Of a stretch of 64,000 bases of DNA, positions 7,706 through 17,516 are shown one piece after another. Each line of letters opens with the position of its first letter. The first letter of the stretch is position 1. This stretch comes from Lachnospiraceae bacterium (GTDB lineage Bacteria; Bacillota; Clostridia; Lachnospirales; Lachnospiraceae): NCBI GenBank assembly GCA_017437065.1, contig JAFSBX010000039.1, positions 51,089 through 115,088 of the forward strand, read 5' to 3'. The position numbers were made by a program, and so were the translations under genes. The notes below the pieces were generated by a model. It saw only the letters and a list, made by a program, of their open reading frames with translations, searched no databases and was not told the origin of the DNA.

Positions 7706-7981
7706 CTACGCAACCCGCTTCTTGTTTAACTTTGTATAATAGGAATACATTCTCTGATAATCCGAATTATTCATTTCAGAAGAAACATCCGGCACCATAA
7801 CCGACCGGTTTCCACACACCATTGCATCTATCGGCAATTCAAATAACTCACTAAGTGCATACAAATTATCAATCGTCGGCATACTAAGACCGTTTAACCA
7901 ATGATACACACTCTGCACACTACCAAGCCCAAGGTACTGCTGGACATCCTTTCTATATTTCCTCAGGGTATCTTTTATCTT
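7706..7981 (-). pseudogene. XRE-family regulator lacking its N-terminus
   Basis: The open frame reads RKDVQQYLGLGSVQSVYHW and then LNGLSMPTIDNLYALSELFELP, a clear XRE helix-turn-helix with its recognition helix, ending about 45 residues later with KLNKKRVA. The frame closes upstream at a TAG inside the last codons of the AMP-ligase gene, and no start codon or ribosome site remains. About 20 N-terminal codons are missing. The 3' end of the cellulose operon seems to have been joined into this gene. Confidence 0.6.
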
Positions 7982-9402
7982 CTAATAATTTTCCCCATAG
8001 AATTTTTCTCTAACGGATGATTACTGAATTGTATTTCTTTTATTTTATGGGAAGGTGGTAAAGAGCGATTCATCACACGTACATGTTCTTTGATTATTTG
8101 TTCCGCATCCTCTCTTTTTTTCTCTCCTCCACAGAACACTTCTGCTTTCACAGCGTCATCCTGTCCAAATACACGGCACTCTTCCACCAGCTCACATCTA
8201 TACAGGTCATTCTCCAATTCTTCCGGACATACATTTTCACCATTTGATAAAATAATCGTATTTTTTCTTCTGCCCTTTACAAACAAATAACCTTCTTCAT
8301 CAATCTCTCCCAAATCTCCGGTATGAAGCCAGCCTTCCTCTAACACCTTAGCAGTTTCTTCCGCGTCATTGAAATAGCCTTTCATGACATTTCTTCCTTT
8401 TACAAGAATCTCACCATCCTGAATCTTAACCTCACAAAAAGGGGCTACTTTTCCGCATGCTCCTTTTTTGTATGTTCCCTCTCCGGACACAGTCCCTGTA
8501 GTTTCCGTCATGCCATAGTAAGTTTTTGGAGTAATTGATGCATTCTCCATCCGCTGAATCAGATCTCCATCCATAGGTGCCCCTAAACACAATGCTTCTT
8601 TTATACTATTACAGGCCCCTTTAAATTCTTCTGATTTTTCACATTGCCCCAATACTCTTTTCATCATTGCCGGAACTAAAATCAACTTATCAATATGATA
8701 TTGCTGAATGTCCCTGATTAAATACTTGGCATTACTGATATAAGTCAGATTCCCACGCATCATATCTTCAAGCAGGGGAATAATTCCGCTGATATGATAA
8801 AAGGGTAACAGCAACAGACTGTTTTGCGGTGACTCCTGCTCCCATTCCAATACTCTCCGTGGAAAGGCACACAAATTTTCATTGGTTATTTCCACAATTT
8901 TACTAATACCACTTGTCCCGGAGGAAAGCAACATCAAAATCACATCTTCTGCTGCTTCACCGCTTTCTTCTCCAATACTCTCGGGCTGCTCTAAAATTTT
9001 TTCAAAGCTTTCTCCCATTGACAAAATCGGTATTTCCAAATTCTTTTCTGTCAGACCTGTTATGTATTCCTCGTCACATATTACTTTTGAAACCGCAGCC
9101 TTTTCCAAAAACTGGCATAACACATCATCAGCATAGGTATGATTTAAGGGCACTACAATATTTTCAGAACAGATAATGCCAAAAATCATCACCAGATACG
9201 CATAGGAATTTTCACCAACAACTGCTATACGCTGTTTTTTCCTCTCACCCATATTCTGCCTGAAAAAATGCTCTGCCTTCTTTACATGTTGATAAAATTC
9301 TTCAGCTTTTATAACACATTCTTCTCCCGATTTTATAAAGCCAAAAGAAGCTGTACCATAAAATCTGTTTGCATAATCCTTTAACAGGTGTGAAATTGTC
9401 AT
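7975..9402 (-). CDS. AMP-forming acyl/aminoacyl ligase (DltA-like) of the cellulose operon
   Basis: This 475-residue ANL-superfamily enzyme activates a carboxylic acid with ATP and passes it to a thiol. Motifs are complete: P-loop SSGTSGISK (160-168), YGMTE (296-300), TGDLG (361-365), GRRKNTIILSNGENV (hinge) and a catalytic lysine near the C-terminus (MGKIIRR). The start ATG overlaps the carrier-protein gene by four bases, so ligase and carrier are made together, as DltA and DltC are. I infer that it loads the carrier with the group that the MBOAT protein at the start of the operon transfers to polysaccharide. The substrate (acetate, another short acid, or an amino acid) cannot be read from the sequence. 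It is the last gene of the operon. Confidence 0.85.
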   Translation of the reverse strand: MTISHLLKDYANRFYGTASFGFIKSGEECVIKAEEFYQHVKKAEHFFRQNMGERKKQRIAVVGENSYAYLVMIFGIICSENIVVPLNHTYADDVLCQFLEKAAVSKVICDEEYITGLTEKNLEIPILSMGESFEKILEQPESIGEESGEAAEDVILMLLSSGTSGISKIVEITNENLCAFPRRVLEWEQESPQNSLLLLPFYHISGIIPLLEDMMRGNLTYISNAKYLIRDIQQYHIDKLILVPAMMKRVLGQCEKSEEFKGACNSIKEALCLGAPMDGDLIQRMENASITPKTYYGMTETTGTVSGEGTYKKGACGKVAPFCEVKIQDGEILVKGRNVMKGYFNDAEETAKVLEEGWLHTGDLGEIDEEGYLFVKGRRKNTIILSNGENVCPEELENDLYRCELVEECRVFGQDDAVKAEVFCGGEKKREDAEQIIKEHVRVMNRSLPPSHKIKEIQFSNHPLEKNSMGKIIRR

Positions 9403-9638
9403 CCTTTTCTCTCCAATATTGTATTTACTTCATATGCAATATCTTCTACAGTTTCAACATTGCTCAAAATCTTTTCCGGAATTTTAATTCCAAAAGCAGA
9501 CTCTAAATTGTTTAATAATTCATAAAATTCCAGAGAACTGATTCCCAATTCATCTTCCATCAATGTTTCAGGAGTAACCTCCTCCACATCCATTGTTTCT
9601 TTTACAATTTCAATTACTTGTTCTAAAATTTCTTCCAT
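9399..9638 (-). CDS. Acyl carrier protein of the cellulose operon (DltC-like)
   Basis: This acidic 79-residue protein has the size and pattern of a carrier protein. The attachment motif is ELGISSLEFYELL, with Ser35 as the likely 4'-phosphopantetheine site (the usual DSL is SSL here). GGAGGAAG precedes the ATG. It lies 80 bases after the GH5 gene and overlaps the ligase gene. Within the operon it would carry the activated group from the ligase to the membrane acyltransferase. Confidence 0.85.
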   Translation of the reverse strand: MEEILEQVIEIVKETMDVEEVTPETLMEDELGISSLEFYELLNNLESAFGIKIPEKILSNVETVEDIAYEVNTILERKG

Positions 9639-9718
9639 TTTTCTTCCTCCAACTTTATTACTTGCTGTTATTATCAGCTTTTTAACTCACAACATATCTT
9701 CTTTTCTTTACTTTTTAA

Positions 9719-10867
9719 TTACTGTTCTTTATTCTCCATCATAGACTGCATCATAAACCAGCCTCCGGGAGTCATATCTTCTTTCGTCCAGCCACTCAGC
9801 TTATCACAATCACTCAATATCATGCTGTGAGCCTCCGCTTTATTGGATAACGACCAGCCACACCAGCTTATATCATGTTTATCCATATATTCTACAAATT
9901 CATATGCCTGCTCTGGGTATAATGACTCATCTTTATAACTGTCAATATTTGTATCATCCCTGTCGCCATAGGAAATTCCCCATTCACTGACAAATACCGG
10001 AAACTCTGCTTCTATTGCTTCTTTCAGCCTGCCATTTTCAAGTTCTTTATCTTTAGACACATCAATATATTTATGATAAGCATACATTATATTATCATAC
10101 TCTAACGGTCTCTGTACAGCCTCCGACAACTCTGTACAATAATCCAGTGTCCCTACTATAATTACTGCTTCCGGTGAATTAGCACGAATTACAGGAATTA
10201 CCCTGTTTGCATACTCCCTGATGTCTTCCCATGTAGTGCTGCCATTTGGTTCATTACATATCTCATAGATGATTCCTTTATTTCCGGCATAATGAGCAGA
10301 TATCTGTTCAAAAAATGAAACTGCTTCGTCTGCATATAGCAATGGATTCTCGTCACGCAATACATGCCAGTCCACGATTGCATACATATCCTGTGACAGT
10401 ACATTTTCAATGGCCATATACATATATGTTTCATTTTGCTGACTTTCATAAATATATCCACCATCCTGATCTGTATACATGGCAATACGAAATACATTAG
10501 CACCATATTCTTTTAAGGTACTCATAGCAGCTGCATTGGTGTACTTCGGATACCAGTTCAGACCATGACTGCTCATTCCCCGCAAAGTCACCGTTTCCCC
10601 TGATTCAGACAACAGCTTTCCGTTTTTCACGGAAAGCTGTCCATATGCCCTCACTCCGTTTCCCGGATTCGTCAGCACTTCTATTTCCTCCTGCATGGAT
10701 TCTACCTGTTCCTCCAATGAAACATTTTCCTGCTGAAGTGACGTTATCATCTCTTCCTGCCTTGCCACTTCAGCCAATGATTTACACCATCCTGTCACAC
10801 AAACTATACATATGCCTCCAAGAATACACTTTACAAAAAGATTACCTACGTTTCTTTTCCTTTGCAT
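9719..10867 (-). CDS. Membrane-anchored GH5 endo-beta-1,4-glucanase (CcsZ/BcsZ-like)
   Basis: A hydrophobic anchor (residues 10-27), then a coiled-coil stalk (about 36-66), then a GH5 catalytic domain from about 75. The acid/base is Glu206 in IYEICNEPNG and the nucleophile Glu295 in FVSEWG; RGMSSHGLNW and DWHV are also typical of the subfamily that includes clostridial endoglucanases. The gene overlaps the end of bcsA by 26 bases and has its ribosome site inside it. Cellulose operons usually carry such a hydrolase to trim or release nascent chains, and that is the likely role here, outside the cell at the membrane. Confidence 0.92.
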   Translation of the reverse strand: MQRKRNVGNLFVKCILGGICIVCVTGWCKSLAEVARQEEMITSLQQENVSLEEQVESMQEEIEVLTNPGNGVRAYGQLSVKNGKLLSESGETVTLRGMSSHGLNWYPKYTNAAAMSTLKEYGANVFRIAMYTDQDGGYIYESQQNETYMYMAIENVLSQDMYAIVDWHVLRDENPLLYADEAVSFFEQISAHYAGNKGIIYEICNEPNGSTTWEDIREYANRVIPVIRANSPEAVIIVGTLDYCTELSEAVQRPLEYDNIMYAYHKYIDVSKDKELENGRLKEAIEAEFPVFVSEWGISYGDRDDTNIDSYKDESLYPEQAYEFVEYMDKHDISWCGWSLSNKAEAHSMILSDCDKLSGWTKEDMTPGGWFMMQSMMENKEQ

Positions 10868-13115
10868 TCGAACTCCATCCCTTGACTACTTTCATAAACT
10901 CTTTATTATCCACAAGTGCTTCCCAATTTGTGATTGCATAAACATTTGGATTGATATCGCTCTGTTCACAGTATAATTCATATGCACTTCCCGGGAATAA
11001 TGTCAGTTTCGCCGGTAAACTTCCTTCTCCTACTGCTGACAAACGTACAAACTCAAAGTTGTAATTCTCTAATAATACTTTATTTCCATCATTCAGCTCA
11101 CAGGTCTCATTTACCATAATTCTTGCTGTCTGTCTGCGTGAACTTTCCGCAACCTCGGTTCTCTTAGATAAGTTCTTTACAATATCACCAAAATAACTGG
11201 AATTTTTACTCAGTTTTTTCGGCAGAGTATGTTCTCTGTCATAAATAATCTGCAGATATTCCTGTCTGTTCTTTTCATCCATTTCAGAAACAACTACACA
11301 GTATTTCCATTTTCCTGCCGCCGCCTTTTTTACAGTTACAATATGTCCTGTTACTTTTGCATAGTATTCATTATACTGAATATAAAAATCTGCTTCCTTG
11401 CCTTCTTTATACGGCAGATAAATTGCATCGTCAAGTTCTAACGCCAAACCGCCTTCTGAAATATCTACTACATTACCATGATATACTTTTCCTTCGTACT
11501 GTACTTCCACCGGAAGATTTACGCTAAATCGTTCTGTCAGTCTCTCACTCTTTCTTCCAATCATAAAGAAAATTGACATAATCAGACTGGAGGAATTAAT
11601 GATTAACCAATATATAACTATCACGGAACCAAATGCTCTGTACAGGAACAAATCTTTTATCATAATAATCAGTGCATAAATACATAATACTAATAATACC
11701 ACATGCGGTAATGCCATATAAGCATTGTTGTTCTGCTGAACCTTTGCCTTACCTGTTACATGAAACTCTTTTTTACGAATAAACAATGTTTCTGCCCAAA
11801 TTGGAAGTAACATATATGGGAAAATAGTTGTATCAATAATATTACTCCATCTGGTATTTCGAATGTCTCCTGAAATCTTTTTTAAGGTAATTCCGTAAAG
11901 TACATAAGACGGTAACCATATCAGTATAAGCTCCTTGAAATCACATATTACAACCGGAATATCAAACAATACAAAAAGAATCGGTGACAAAATATATAAA
12001 AACCTTCTGGTAAAACTTCCCCAGTAAATTCTGCATGAAAAATATGCCAGCTTTAATTTAAAGTTAAACTTCGGACTTAAAAGTATATGTACACGTCTCA
12101 GAGAATAAATACATCCTCTTCCCCAACGCTCTCTCTGCTTAATCAGACTGTTAATTGTAATCGGTGCCAGACCTTTTGCCAATAATTTATCAACGGCATA
12201 ACATGTATAACCCTTACTTTCAATCAAAAGTCCTGTTTCAAAATCCTCGGTAATAGTACCGGTACGAATTCCGCCCACTTCTTCCAATGCCTCTCTGGAA
12301 ATCACGGTATTAGATCCTGCGTAAATTGGTGCATTCGCACGGTTTTTACCAATATTTACCTGACGGAAGAAATAATCCTGCTCATTAGGAATCTGTCCTT
12401 CACTATATAAGTTATACTGGAACAAATCCGGATTATAAAAGGACTGCGGTGTCTGAATGAATCCGATTTTGAACTTTTCATCAATCTCATCCGGTGTTCT
12501 CTCTACCCACTTACCATTTTCATCCTGCTTCATCTTCGGTAAGAAGAAGTATGGTACAGTTTCCATTAAGAAATCACTGTTCGGAATCATATCCGCATCG
12601 AAAGTTACAATCAATGGTGCATTTGTCTTTCCGATTGCATTATTAAGATTACCTGCTTTCGCAAGTTTATTATCACTTAATCCAAAATAATTTACATGTA
12701 ATTTATCTGCCAGTGCCTTAATTTCCGGGCGATTGGTGTCATCACATATGTGAATATGTACTTTTCTCTTATCCGGATATTTCATTCTGGTACATGCATT
12801 AACTGTCTTAAATAATAATTCTTCCTCTTCATTATGCGTTGCAATCAATACATCTACTTCCGGATACCATTCCTCAGGTATCTCCGGCATAGGCGGTGTA
12901 TACTGACGGTTCAAATCCCAGTAATGAACCAGTGCCTCTATTACAGAAATTGCTTCTGCAACAATCAGACAAATACCTGCAATAAACGCAACCCATCCAT
13001 ACACACGATAATCCGGCAGTGTACGAAGTATTCTCCACCCCAGATAAATGATTAAACATGCCACCGTCAAAATTGACAATGCCACCGAAAACCCTTTTTT
13101 GCTTTTCTTTTTCAT
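10842..13115 (-). CDS. bcsA: Cellulose synthase catalytic subunit with PilZ domain
   Basis: A 757-residue GT2 processive glycosyltransferase. Two N-terminal membrane helices (about 10-30 and 38-60) precede the catalytic domain with CDD (125-126), DAD (173-175), TED (289-291) and QRERW (327-331), the full set for UDP-glucose-dependent beta-glucan polymerisation and translocation. Further membrane helices lie at about 370-520. A PilZ domain follows: RKSER (521-525) and DISEGG (551-556) are the c-di-GMP contacts. A second C-terminal region of about 140 residues (640-757) has no domain I can name. No separate BcsB is visible, as in described clostridial cellulose operons. A cyclase that could supply c-di-GMP lies 11 kb away. 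Confidence 0.92.
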   Translation of the reverse strand: MKKKSKKGFSVALSILTVACLIIYLGWRILRTLPDYRVYGWVAFIAGICLIVAEAISVIEALVHYWDLNRQYTPPMPEIPEEWYPEVDVLIATHNEEEELLFKTVNACTRMKYPDKRKVHIHICDDTNRPEIKALADKLHVNYFGLSDNKLAKAGNLNNAIGKTNAPLIVTFDADMIPNSDFLMETVPYFFLPKMKQDENGKWVERTPDEIDEKFKIGFIQTPQSFYNPDLFQYNLYSEGQIPNEQDYFFRQVNIGKNRANAPIYAGSNTVISREALEEVGGIRTGTITEDFETGLLIESKGYTCYAVDKLLAKGLAPITINSLIKQRERWGRGCIYSLRRVHILLSPKFNFKLKLAYFSCRIYWGSFTRRFLYILSPILFVLFDIPVVICDFKELILIWLPSYVLYGITLKKISGDIRNTRWSNIIDTTIFPYMLLPIWAETLFIRKKEFHVTGKAKVQQNNNAYMALPHVVLLVLCIYALIIMIKDLFLYRAFGSVIVIYWLIINSSSLIMSIFFMIGRKSERLTERFSVNLPVEVQYEGKVYHGNVVDISEGGLALELDDAIYLPYKEGKEADFYIQYNEYYAKVTGHIVTVKKAAAGKWKYCVVVSEMDEKNRQEYLQIIYDREHTLPKKLSKNSSYFGDIVKNLSKRTEVAESSRRQTARIMVNETCELNDGNKVLLENYNFEFVRLSAVGEGSLPAKLTLFPGSAYELYCEQSDINPNVYAITNWEALVDNKEFMKVVKGWSSNAKEKKRR

Positions 13116-13130
13116 ATCACTCTCTCCTCT

Positions 13131-14744
13131 TTACATCCCTCTTGTTTTTCGGTTAATCAAAACAATCATTACCATAAAACCTACTACGAATATGAGTGCT
13201 GCCGCAGATGTCGTCTGTACATCTTTTCCCTGCTCCACCTCTACCACATATTCTGACAGGAAATCATCCATGTATTCATCCAGCCATTCTCCATGTCTTG
13301 TCATCATATCCTTTAACCGGATAATTTCTTCTTCATGGGTTTCTCTGTTTCGGTCAATTACATAGCCTTGCCCTTCTTCAACAACATGAAGCATATGTTC
13401 CTCTTCATAAACAGCTCTCCATCTGCTTCTGTCACGCTTTATCGCATTCCCCAAATAAGAAACAGTATCATCTATAAAGCTCTCTATATACTCTGTGGAC
13501 AAAATAGTTTCTCTCAACTCCGCATATCGCTCGCACACCTGCTCTACGAAAGCCGGATCCTGCACCAGCTTTTCGAACCATGGTCTTAAAATAAATACGA
13601 TATACTCAGCATCTCCGGCCTCCATACTATAATTATCCCAACAGTTGTCATAATCCCACAAAGGTCCCATAGACAGTTTATGTGCATGATCCTGATAGTA
13701 ATATGTAGAGTTATTTCCCGAGTCATAGTTCATAAAGAATTCATTTACTACAAAATAATCTACAAAAGAATCTACATCAATATATTTCGGATATGTTAAA
13801 AATTCTTCATAATCTTCGGAATACAGCACTTTCTCAATCGTAGAAAGCTGTTCTTCCACTCTATGCACCACATCATCCGTCAGTAATTCTTCCTTTGGAT
13901 ATTGAAAAGTAAACCATCCGTAACACAGCTGACTGTCCGACGCCCATGTTGACATTGTCGTTTTGGTCTGATTCCGTCTGTCTCTGCATATTATATAACT
14001 GAGTTGATTTTCATTAGCGTCAAAATCAGCAATATTTACTCTGCCCTCTGCTTTTTTTACTGTTTCAGTTAACAGATAAAGACCACAATAATTATATGTG
14101 TCTCCATCCTTCATAATAACCTCACAAAATTTAGCCTCGGGAGTATATGGGAAAATCTGCCCTCCTATATTATACGCCATATAATTTCTGATACAGGAGG
14201 AATCCAATATACTGTTTGATAACACCCAGTCTTCATCGGCTTCCATACCAAGTACCGAAAGCTCTGATTCCTGTTCATTCTCATCCAACAATTTTATTCC
14301 ATACTGCTTTTTTTCAAAAGTACTGGAACTGGCACCACGAATTTTTATTAATCCATTTGTTTTTAAAGAAGGACTGTCCATAACTGTATTGACATAATTA
14401 TCGTTCTCTATAACGGATATTGTCATTCCAAGCCAGGGATTTGTAATATTCTCATCCTTATAAAACTTGTCAGACATGTCATCATTAAATTCGTATATAT
14501 ACGGAATTTCTTCTCCATTTGTATCAATCACTACCAATGGCAGATGCGATACAAAACTCTCCGGATCTATGGTTCCGTCTTTTGCAATAGTCGTCTCTCC
14601 TATGCTTGAATCTGCCTGACTCTTTTCCTCATGCTGATATTCTCTGACAGACGTCGATACATCAAAATGCACCTTTGAAAATACCATACAAAAAATCCCC
14701 AGCACGATCACTACAGTCAAAGCAGTTACAATTGTTTTTTTCAT
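13131..14744 (-). CDS. CotH-family protein, membrane-bound at both ends
   Basis: 537 residues with an N-terminal membrane segment (8-24), a large outer domain and a C-terminal membrane segment (about 512-531). CotH hallmarks are present: RGASSSTFEKKQY (136-148), VLSNSILDSSCIRN (174-187) and GPLWDYDNCW (360-369). CotH of Bacillus spores is an atypical protein kinase and other CotH proteins act at the surface. In Clostridia it is often encoded beside DUF4956 and VTC-domain proteins, as here. Its place between DUF4956 and BcsA suggests a surface role in polymer anchoring or phosphorylation, but the target is unknown. Confidence 0.88.
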   Translation of the reverse strand: MKKTIVTALTVVIVLGIFCMVFSKVHFDVSTSVREYQHEEKSQADSSIGETTIAKDGTIDPESFVSHLPLVVIDTNGEEIPYIYEFNDDMSDKFYKDENITNPWLGMTISVIENDNYVNTVMDSPSLKTNGLIKIRGASSSTFEKKQYGIKLLDENEQESELSVLGMEADEDWVLSNSILDSSCIRNYMAYNIGGQIFPYTPEAKFCEVIMKDGDTYNYCGLYLLTETVKKAEGRVNIADFDANENQLSYIICRDRRNQTKTTMSTWASDSQLCYGWFTFQYPKEELLTDDVVHRVEEQLSTIEKVLYSEDYEEFLTYPKYIDVDSFVDYFVVNEFFMNYDSGNNSTYYYQDHAHKLSMGPLWDYDNCWDNYSMEAGDAEYIVFILRPWFEKLVQDPAFVEQVCERYAELRETILSTEYIESFIDDTVSYLGNAIKRDRSRWRAVYEEEHMLHVVEEGQGYVIDRNRETHEEEIIRLKDMMTRHGEWLDEYMDDFLSEYVVEVEQGKDVQTTSAAALIFVVGFMVMIVLINRKTRGM

Positions 14745-14801
14745 GTTTTATACCCATTTACGCATTCAAATCAATAGTTAAAAATTACTCATTAAATCAG
14801 T

Positions 14802-15485
14802 TTATCTTGTAATTTCATCATTCTGACATACTAAATTAACAGAATCTACACCATTGATTGCAAATAACATTTCCTTAATATCTTTATCCTGATGTTTTTT
14901 CTTAGCAGCTGCTAACACTGATGCTGACACCTCATAAATTAATTCCACGGAGCTTCTGTCTTCATTGCATACACGGAAGAATGCCTTTCCATTAAAATAT
15001 GAATCTACTGTACTTTCCACTGCAGCTGTACCTTCCTGTCCTCTGACAATGAGAAGATATCTGTCATTATTTCTAACATTACCCAAAAGCAACATTACAA
15101 GAAAAATTACACCTGTTCCGAGTCCTGCTACTATATAGTCACCAATACCACAACAGATACCTGCTGCAATGCACCAAAATATATAAGCTGTATCTCTCGG
15201 ATCTTTTACTGCTGTTCGGAAACGAACAATAGATAACGCACCGACCATACCTAAAGACAGTGCAACATTATTTCCGATAACACTCATTACAAGCGTAGTT
15301 ACAAGTGTCAACATCACAAGTGATACATTGAACTTTGCGCTGTATACACTGGAAGTGTGTGAAAAACGATAAGAGATAAAAATAATTGCTCCAATAATAA
15401 CTGCTGCCACAAAACCGATTACAATTTCCGGTATTGACATGCTTCCACTCTGATTCACTATGTACTGATATAACTCTTCTTTCAT
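14802..15485 (-). CDS. DUF4956 membrane protein
   Basis: 227 residues with about four membrane helices in the first 140 residues, the conserved cytoplasmic segment SIVRFRTAVKDPRDTAYIFW (about 85-104), and a soluble C-terminal domain with an alternating alpha/beta pattern. This is the normal DUF4956 architecture. Its function is not established; the family co-occurs with VTC-domain and CotH proteins. Here it sits between those two with short gaps. Confidence 0.85.
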   Translation of the reverse strand: MKEELYQYIVNQSGSMSIPEIVIGFVAAVIIGAIIFISYRFSHTSSVYSAKFNVSLVMLTLVTTLVMSVIGNNVALSLGMVGALSIVRFRTAVKDPRDTAYIFWCIAAGICCGIGDYIVAGLGTGVIFLVMLLLGNVRNNDRYLLIVRGQEGTAAVESTVDSYFNGKAFFRVCNEDRSSVELIYEVSASVLAAAKKKHQDKDIKEMLFAINGVDSVNLVCQNDEITR

Positions 15486-15550
15486 AAACTGTTCTCCTTT
15501 TCTCTCAAGTACCCGTTAACTGTACCTGTTATTCCTTTGACTTTTATAAT

Positions 15551-16246
15551 TTACAATCCATATTTCCTTGCACTTACATACTTACTATAAGATTCCTGTG
15601 TTACATCACACAAACTCAGTGCATCCTTTATATAACTCAATAAAAAATGGTTATACTTCACCTCAAGTACCACCTTATTCCTACTCTCAACAGGAATCAG
15701 CATGGCAAGTGAAGGATTAAACAAATCAAAATTCCCTTCCGTGGAAGCTATCTCGCTGTCAAAAGTAATACGAATATTATTCGTCGGCACTGCAAATGCC
15801 TGCCGCTTATACTCTACAATACATCTGGGTAAATATACTTCTTTTCTGAATATATAATAAATATCCTGCGCCAGTGCTTTGTCCTTTTCCAAAAGAAACT
15901 CACAGTTCCCTTTGATAAGCATTTCAGCTTCCTTTCTGGTAATTGTCAATGACTGTTTTCTCTGGTTATCCCCCGACTTTTGCTTCAACTCAAGCTTTAC
16001 CGTGTCGGTCTTTGTATCGTAAATCCGTAATCGGATTTTCTTTCGATCCTTGATTCCTGCCAGCTTATCAAAATAATCATCATTATGATAAGAATCAAAG
16101 TACAGAGAACGAACCGTATATGTTTCATAACCATTCATGTCATCTCCCGGCAGAATCTGCTTTAACTTCCAATAAAGCCTTTCTGCTTCTTTCTTCGAAA
16201 TGACATACTTTTCCTCTACTCTGCTTACATCCAATTGTTCTGCCAT
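15551..16246 (-). CDS. VTC-domain protein (polyphosphate polymerase-like)
   Basis: 231 residues covering one VTC catalytic tunnel domain. It shows EEKYVISKKEAERL near the start, VRSLYFDSYHNDDYFDKLAG (about 46-65), RKKIRLRIYD, VKLELKQKSG, CIVEYKRQAF and VVLEVKYN, which supply the ring of basic and acidic residues that bind phosphate and metal in yeast Vtc4. A free-standing VTC domain in bacteria is probably cytoplasmic; whether this copy makes polyphosphate or another phosphorylated product is not known. The stop of the upstream gene is two bases away, so it is tightly coupled into the operon. Confidence 0.85.
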   Translation of the reverse strand: MAEQLDVSRVEEKYVISKKEAERLYWKLKQILPGDDMNGYETYTVRSLYFDSYHNDDYFDKLAGIKDRKKIRLRIYDTKTDTVKLELKQKSGDNQRKQSLTITRKEAEMLIKGNCEFLLEKDKALAQDIYYIFRKEVYLPRCIVEYKRQAFAVPTNNIRITFDSEIASTEGNFDLFNPSLAMLIPVESRNKVVLEVKYNHFLLSYIKDALSLCDVTQESYSKYVSARKYGL

Positions 16247-16248
16247 AT

Positions 16249-17502
16249 CTACTCCTCACTCTTTTGCTGTATGGTTGTATTCTCTTCTTCACTTTTAAAG
16301 AACGGGAATCCTTCATCAACAAAATTATCAATCGCCAATGCCACAAATATATAATTGTACTCTTCTTGTGCAATTCGCTCTTCCACTGTTTCTTCATCAA
16401 CATACAGCGACCACATTAAATCAATCTGACTGCACATAGGTGCCATAAACACTGCAATCGGAGAAGAATAAGAATCTCGGATAAACAGCATTTTTGCTCC
16501 GTCCTCTTTCTTCTCATTGACAATTTTGTCCCCCAGACATATTCCCTGCAGATAACTGTTGTTCATTTCTCTTTCATAAGCATCCTCATATGTCAGATAT
16601 TTTTGACTGACTAATGATTTTAATGTATCTCCATGCTTTGTAAATGGTTCTCCTGTACGATAATAACCTGAATACGTATATTTTGTATCAAACTTAGGAT
16701 ATATATAGGTATAATCATCCAGTCCTGCATATTCTACTCCTGTTTCACGCCCTTGTGAACCCAGATAAATCTTTTCATGCTTTTCCACTACATAATTATT
16801 CATATCCATATAATACCCTGTGGAATCTAAATCATCACCGTACTTCTCTTTCAAATGCTCCAGTACCACACCGGTCGAATAAAAAGCCGTCGGTACCGTC
16901 CAGTGATGGTCTGTTTTATAAAAGATATCTTCCATTGACATATCCGCTTCTAAAAAGACCTCTCTGAAATCAATATAATCCACATTATATCTGCGCATAT
17001 ACAATAATACCGAATCAGCGTATTCATTCAGATTATTATACGGAATACCATAATATCCGTCCGACCATTCTTCATTATATTTTGTAGGATACATGATGCA
17101 GACTACCTTCGTTCCTTTATCAGCCACTGCATCCTGCAATCTGCGGACACGCAATGCCAGTTCCCTTGCATCCACATTCGAAGTATTCCAGAAATTTCCT
17201 GAATATAAAAATCCATTCTTGTCCCGTACATAGGTAAAATTGTTCTCTTCATTTTTTCCTAATGCTTTATGTACCGAACCATACAGTTCATTCCAATAAT
17301 GTCCTCCCACAAGATGATCTGTCAGAAATCCGTCCATTTGTCCCGTAAAGCCCTGTAAGTCTTCTATATTTTCCGGTAATCCGACTTCATTAATCTCGTA
17401 CAATATATTATCGTATTCCCACATAATATTATTAATCGAAAAACTGATTAACATTGAAAGAAAAATAAATGCGAATACCTTTTTGTACATCTTCGTCTTC
17501 AT
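16249..17502 (-). CDS. DHHW/AlgX-like protein for polysaccharide acylation (CcsI/DltD analogue)
   Basis: One N-terminal membrane anchor (about 7-25) then an extracellular domain with YKTDHHWT (DHHW at about 198-201) and a serine motif RDSYSS (about 342-347), the SGNH-type catalytic elements of AlgJ/AlgX proteins. These proteins pass an acyl group from an MBOAT partner to polysaccharide on the outside. I chose the ATG at 17502, with AGGAG eight bases upstream; an in-frame GTG at 17511 is too close to that site. The gene follows the MBOAT gene directly. Confidence 0.85.
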   Translation of the reverse strand: MKTKMYKKVFAFIFLSMLISFSINNIMWEYDNILYEINEVGLPENIEDLQGFTGQMDGFLTDHLVGGHYWNELYGSVHKALGKNEENNFTYVRDKNGFLYSGNFWNTSNVDARELALRVRRLQDAVADKGTKVVCIMYPTKYNEEWSDGYYGIPYNNLNEYADSVLLYMRRYNVDYIDFREVFLEADMSMEDIFYKTDHHWTVPTAFYSTGVVLEHLKEKYGDDLDSTGYYMDMNNYVVEKHEKIYLGSQGRETGVEYAGLDDYTYIYPKFDTKYTYSGYYRTGEPFTKHGDTLKSLVSQKYLTYEDAYEREMNNSYLQGICLGDKIVNEKKEDGAKMLFIRDSYSSPIAVFMAPMCSQIDLMWSLYVDEETVEERIAQEEYNYIFVALAIDNFVDEGFPFFKSEEENTTIQQKSEE

Positions 17503-17516
17503 TCCACACACTCCTG

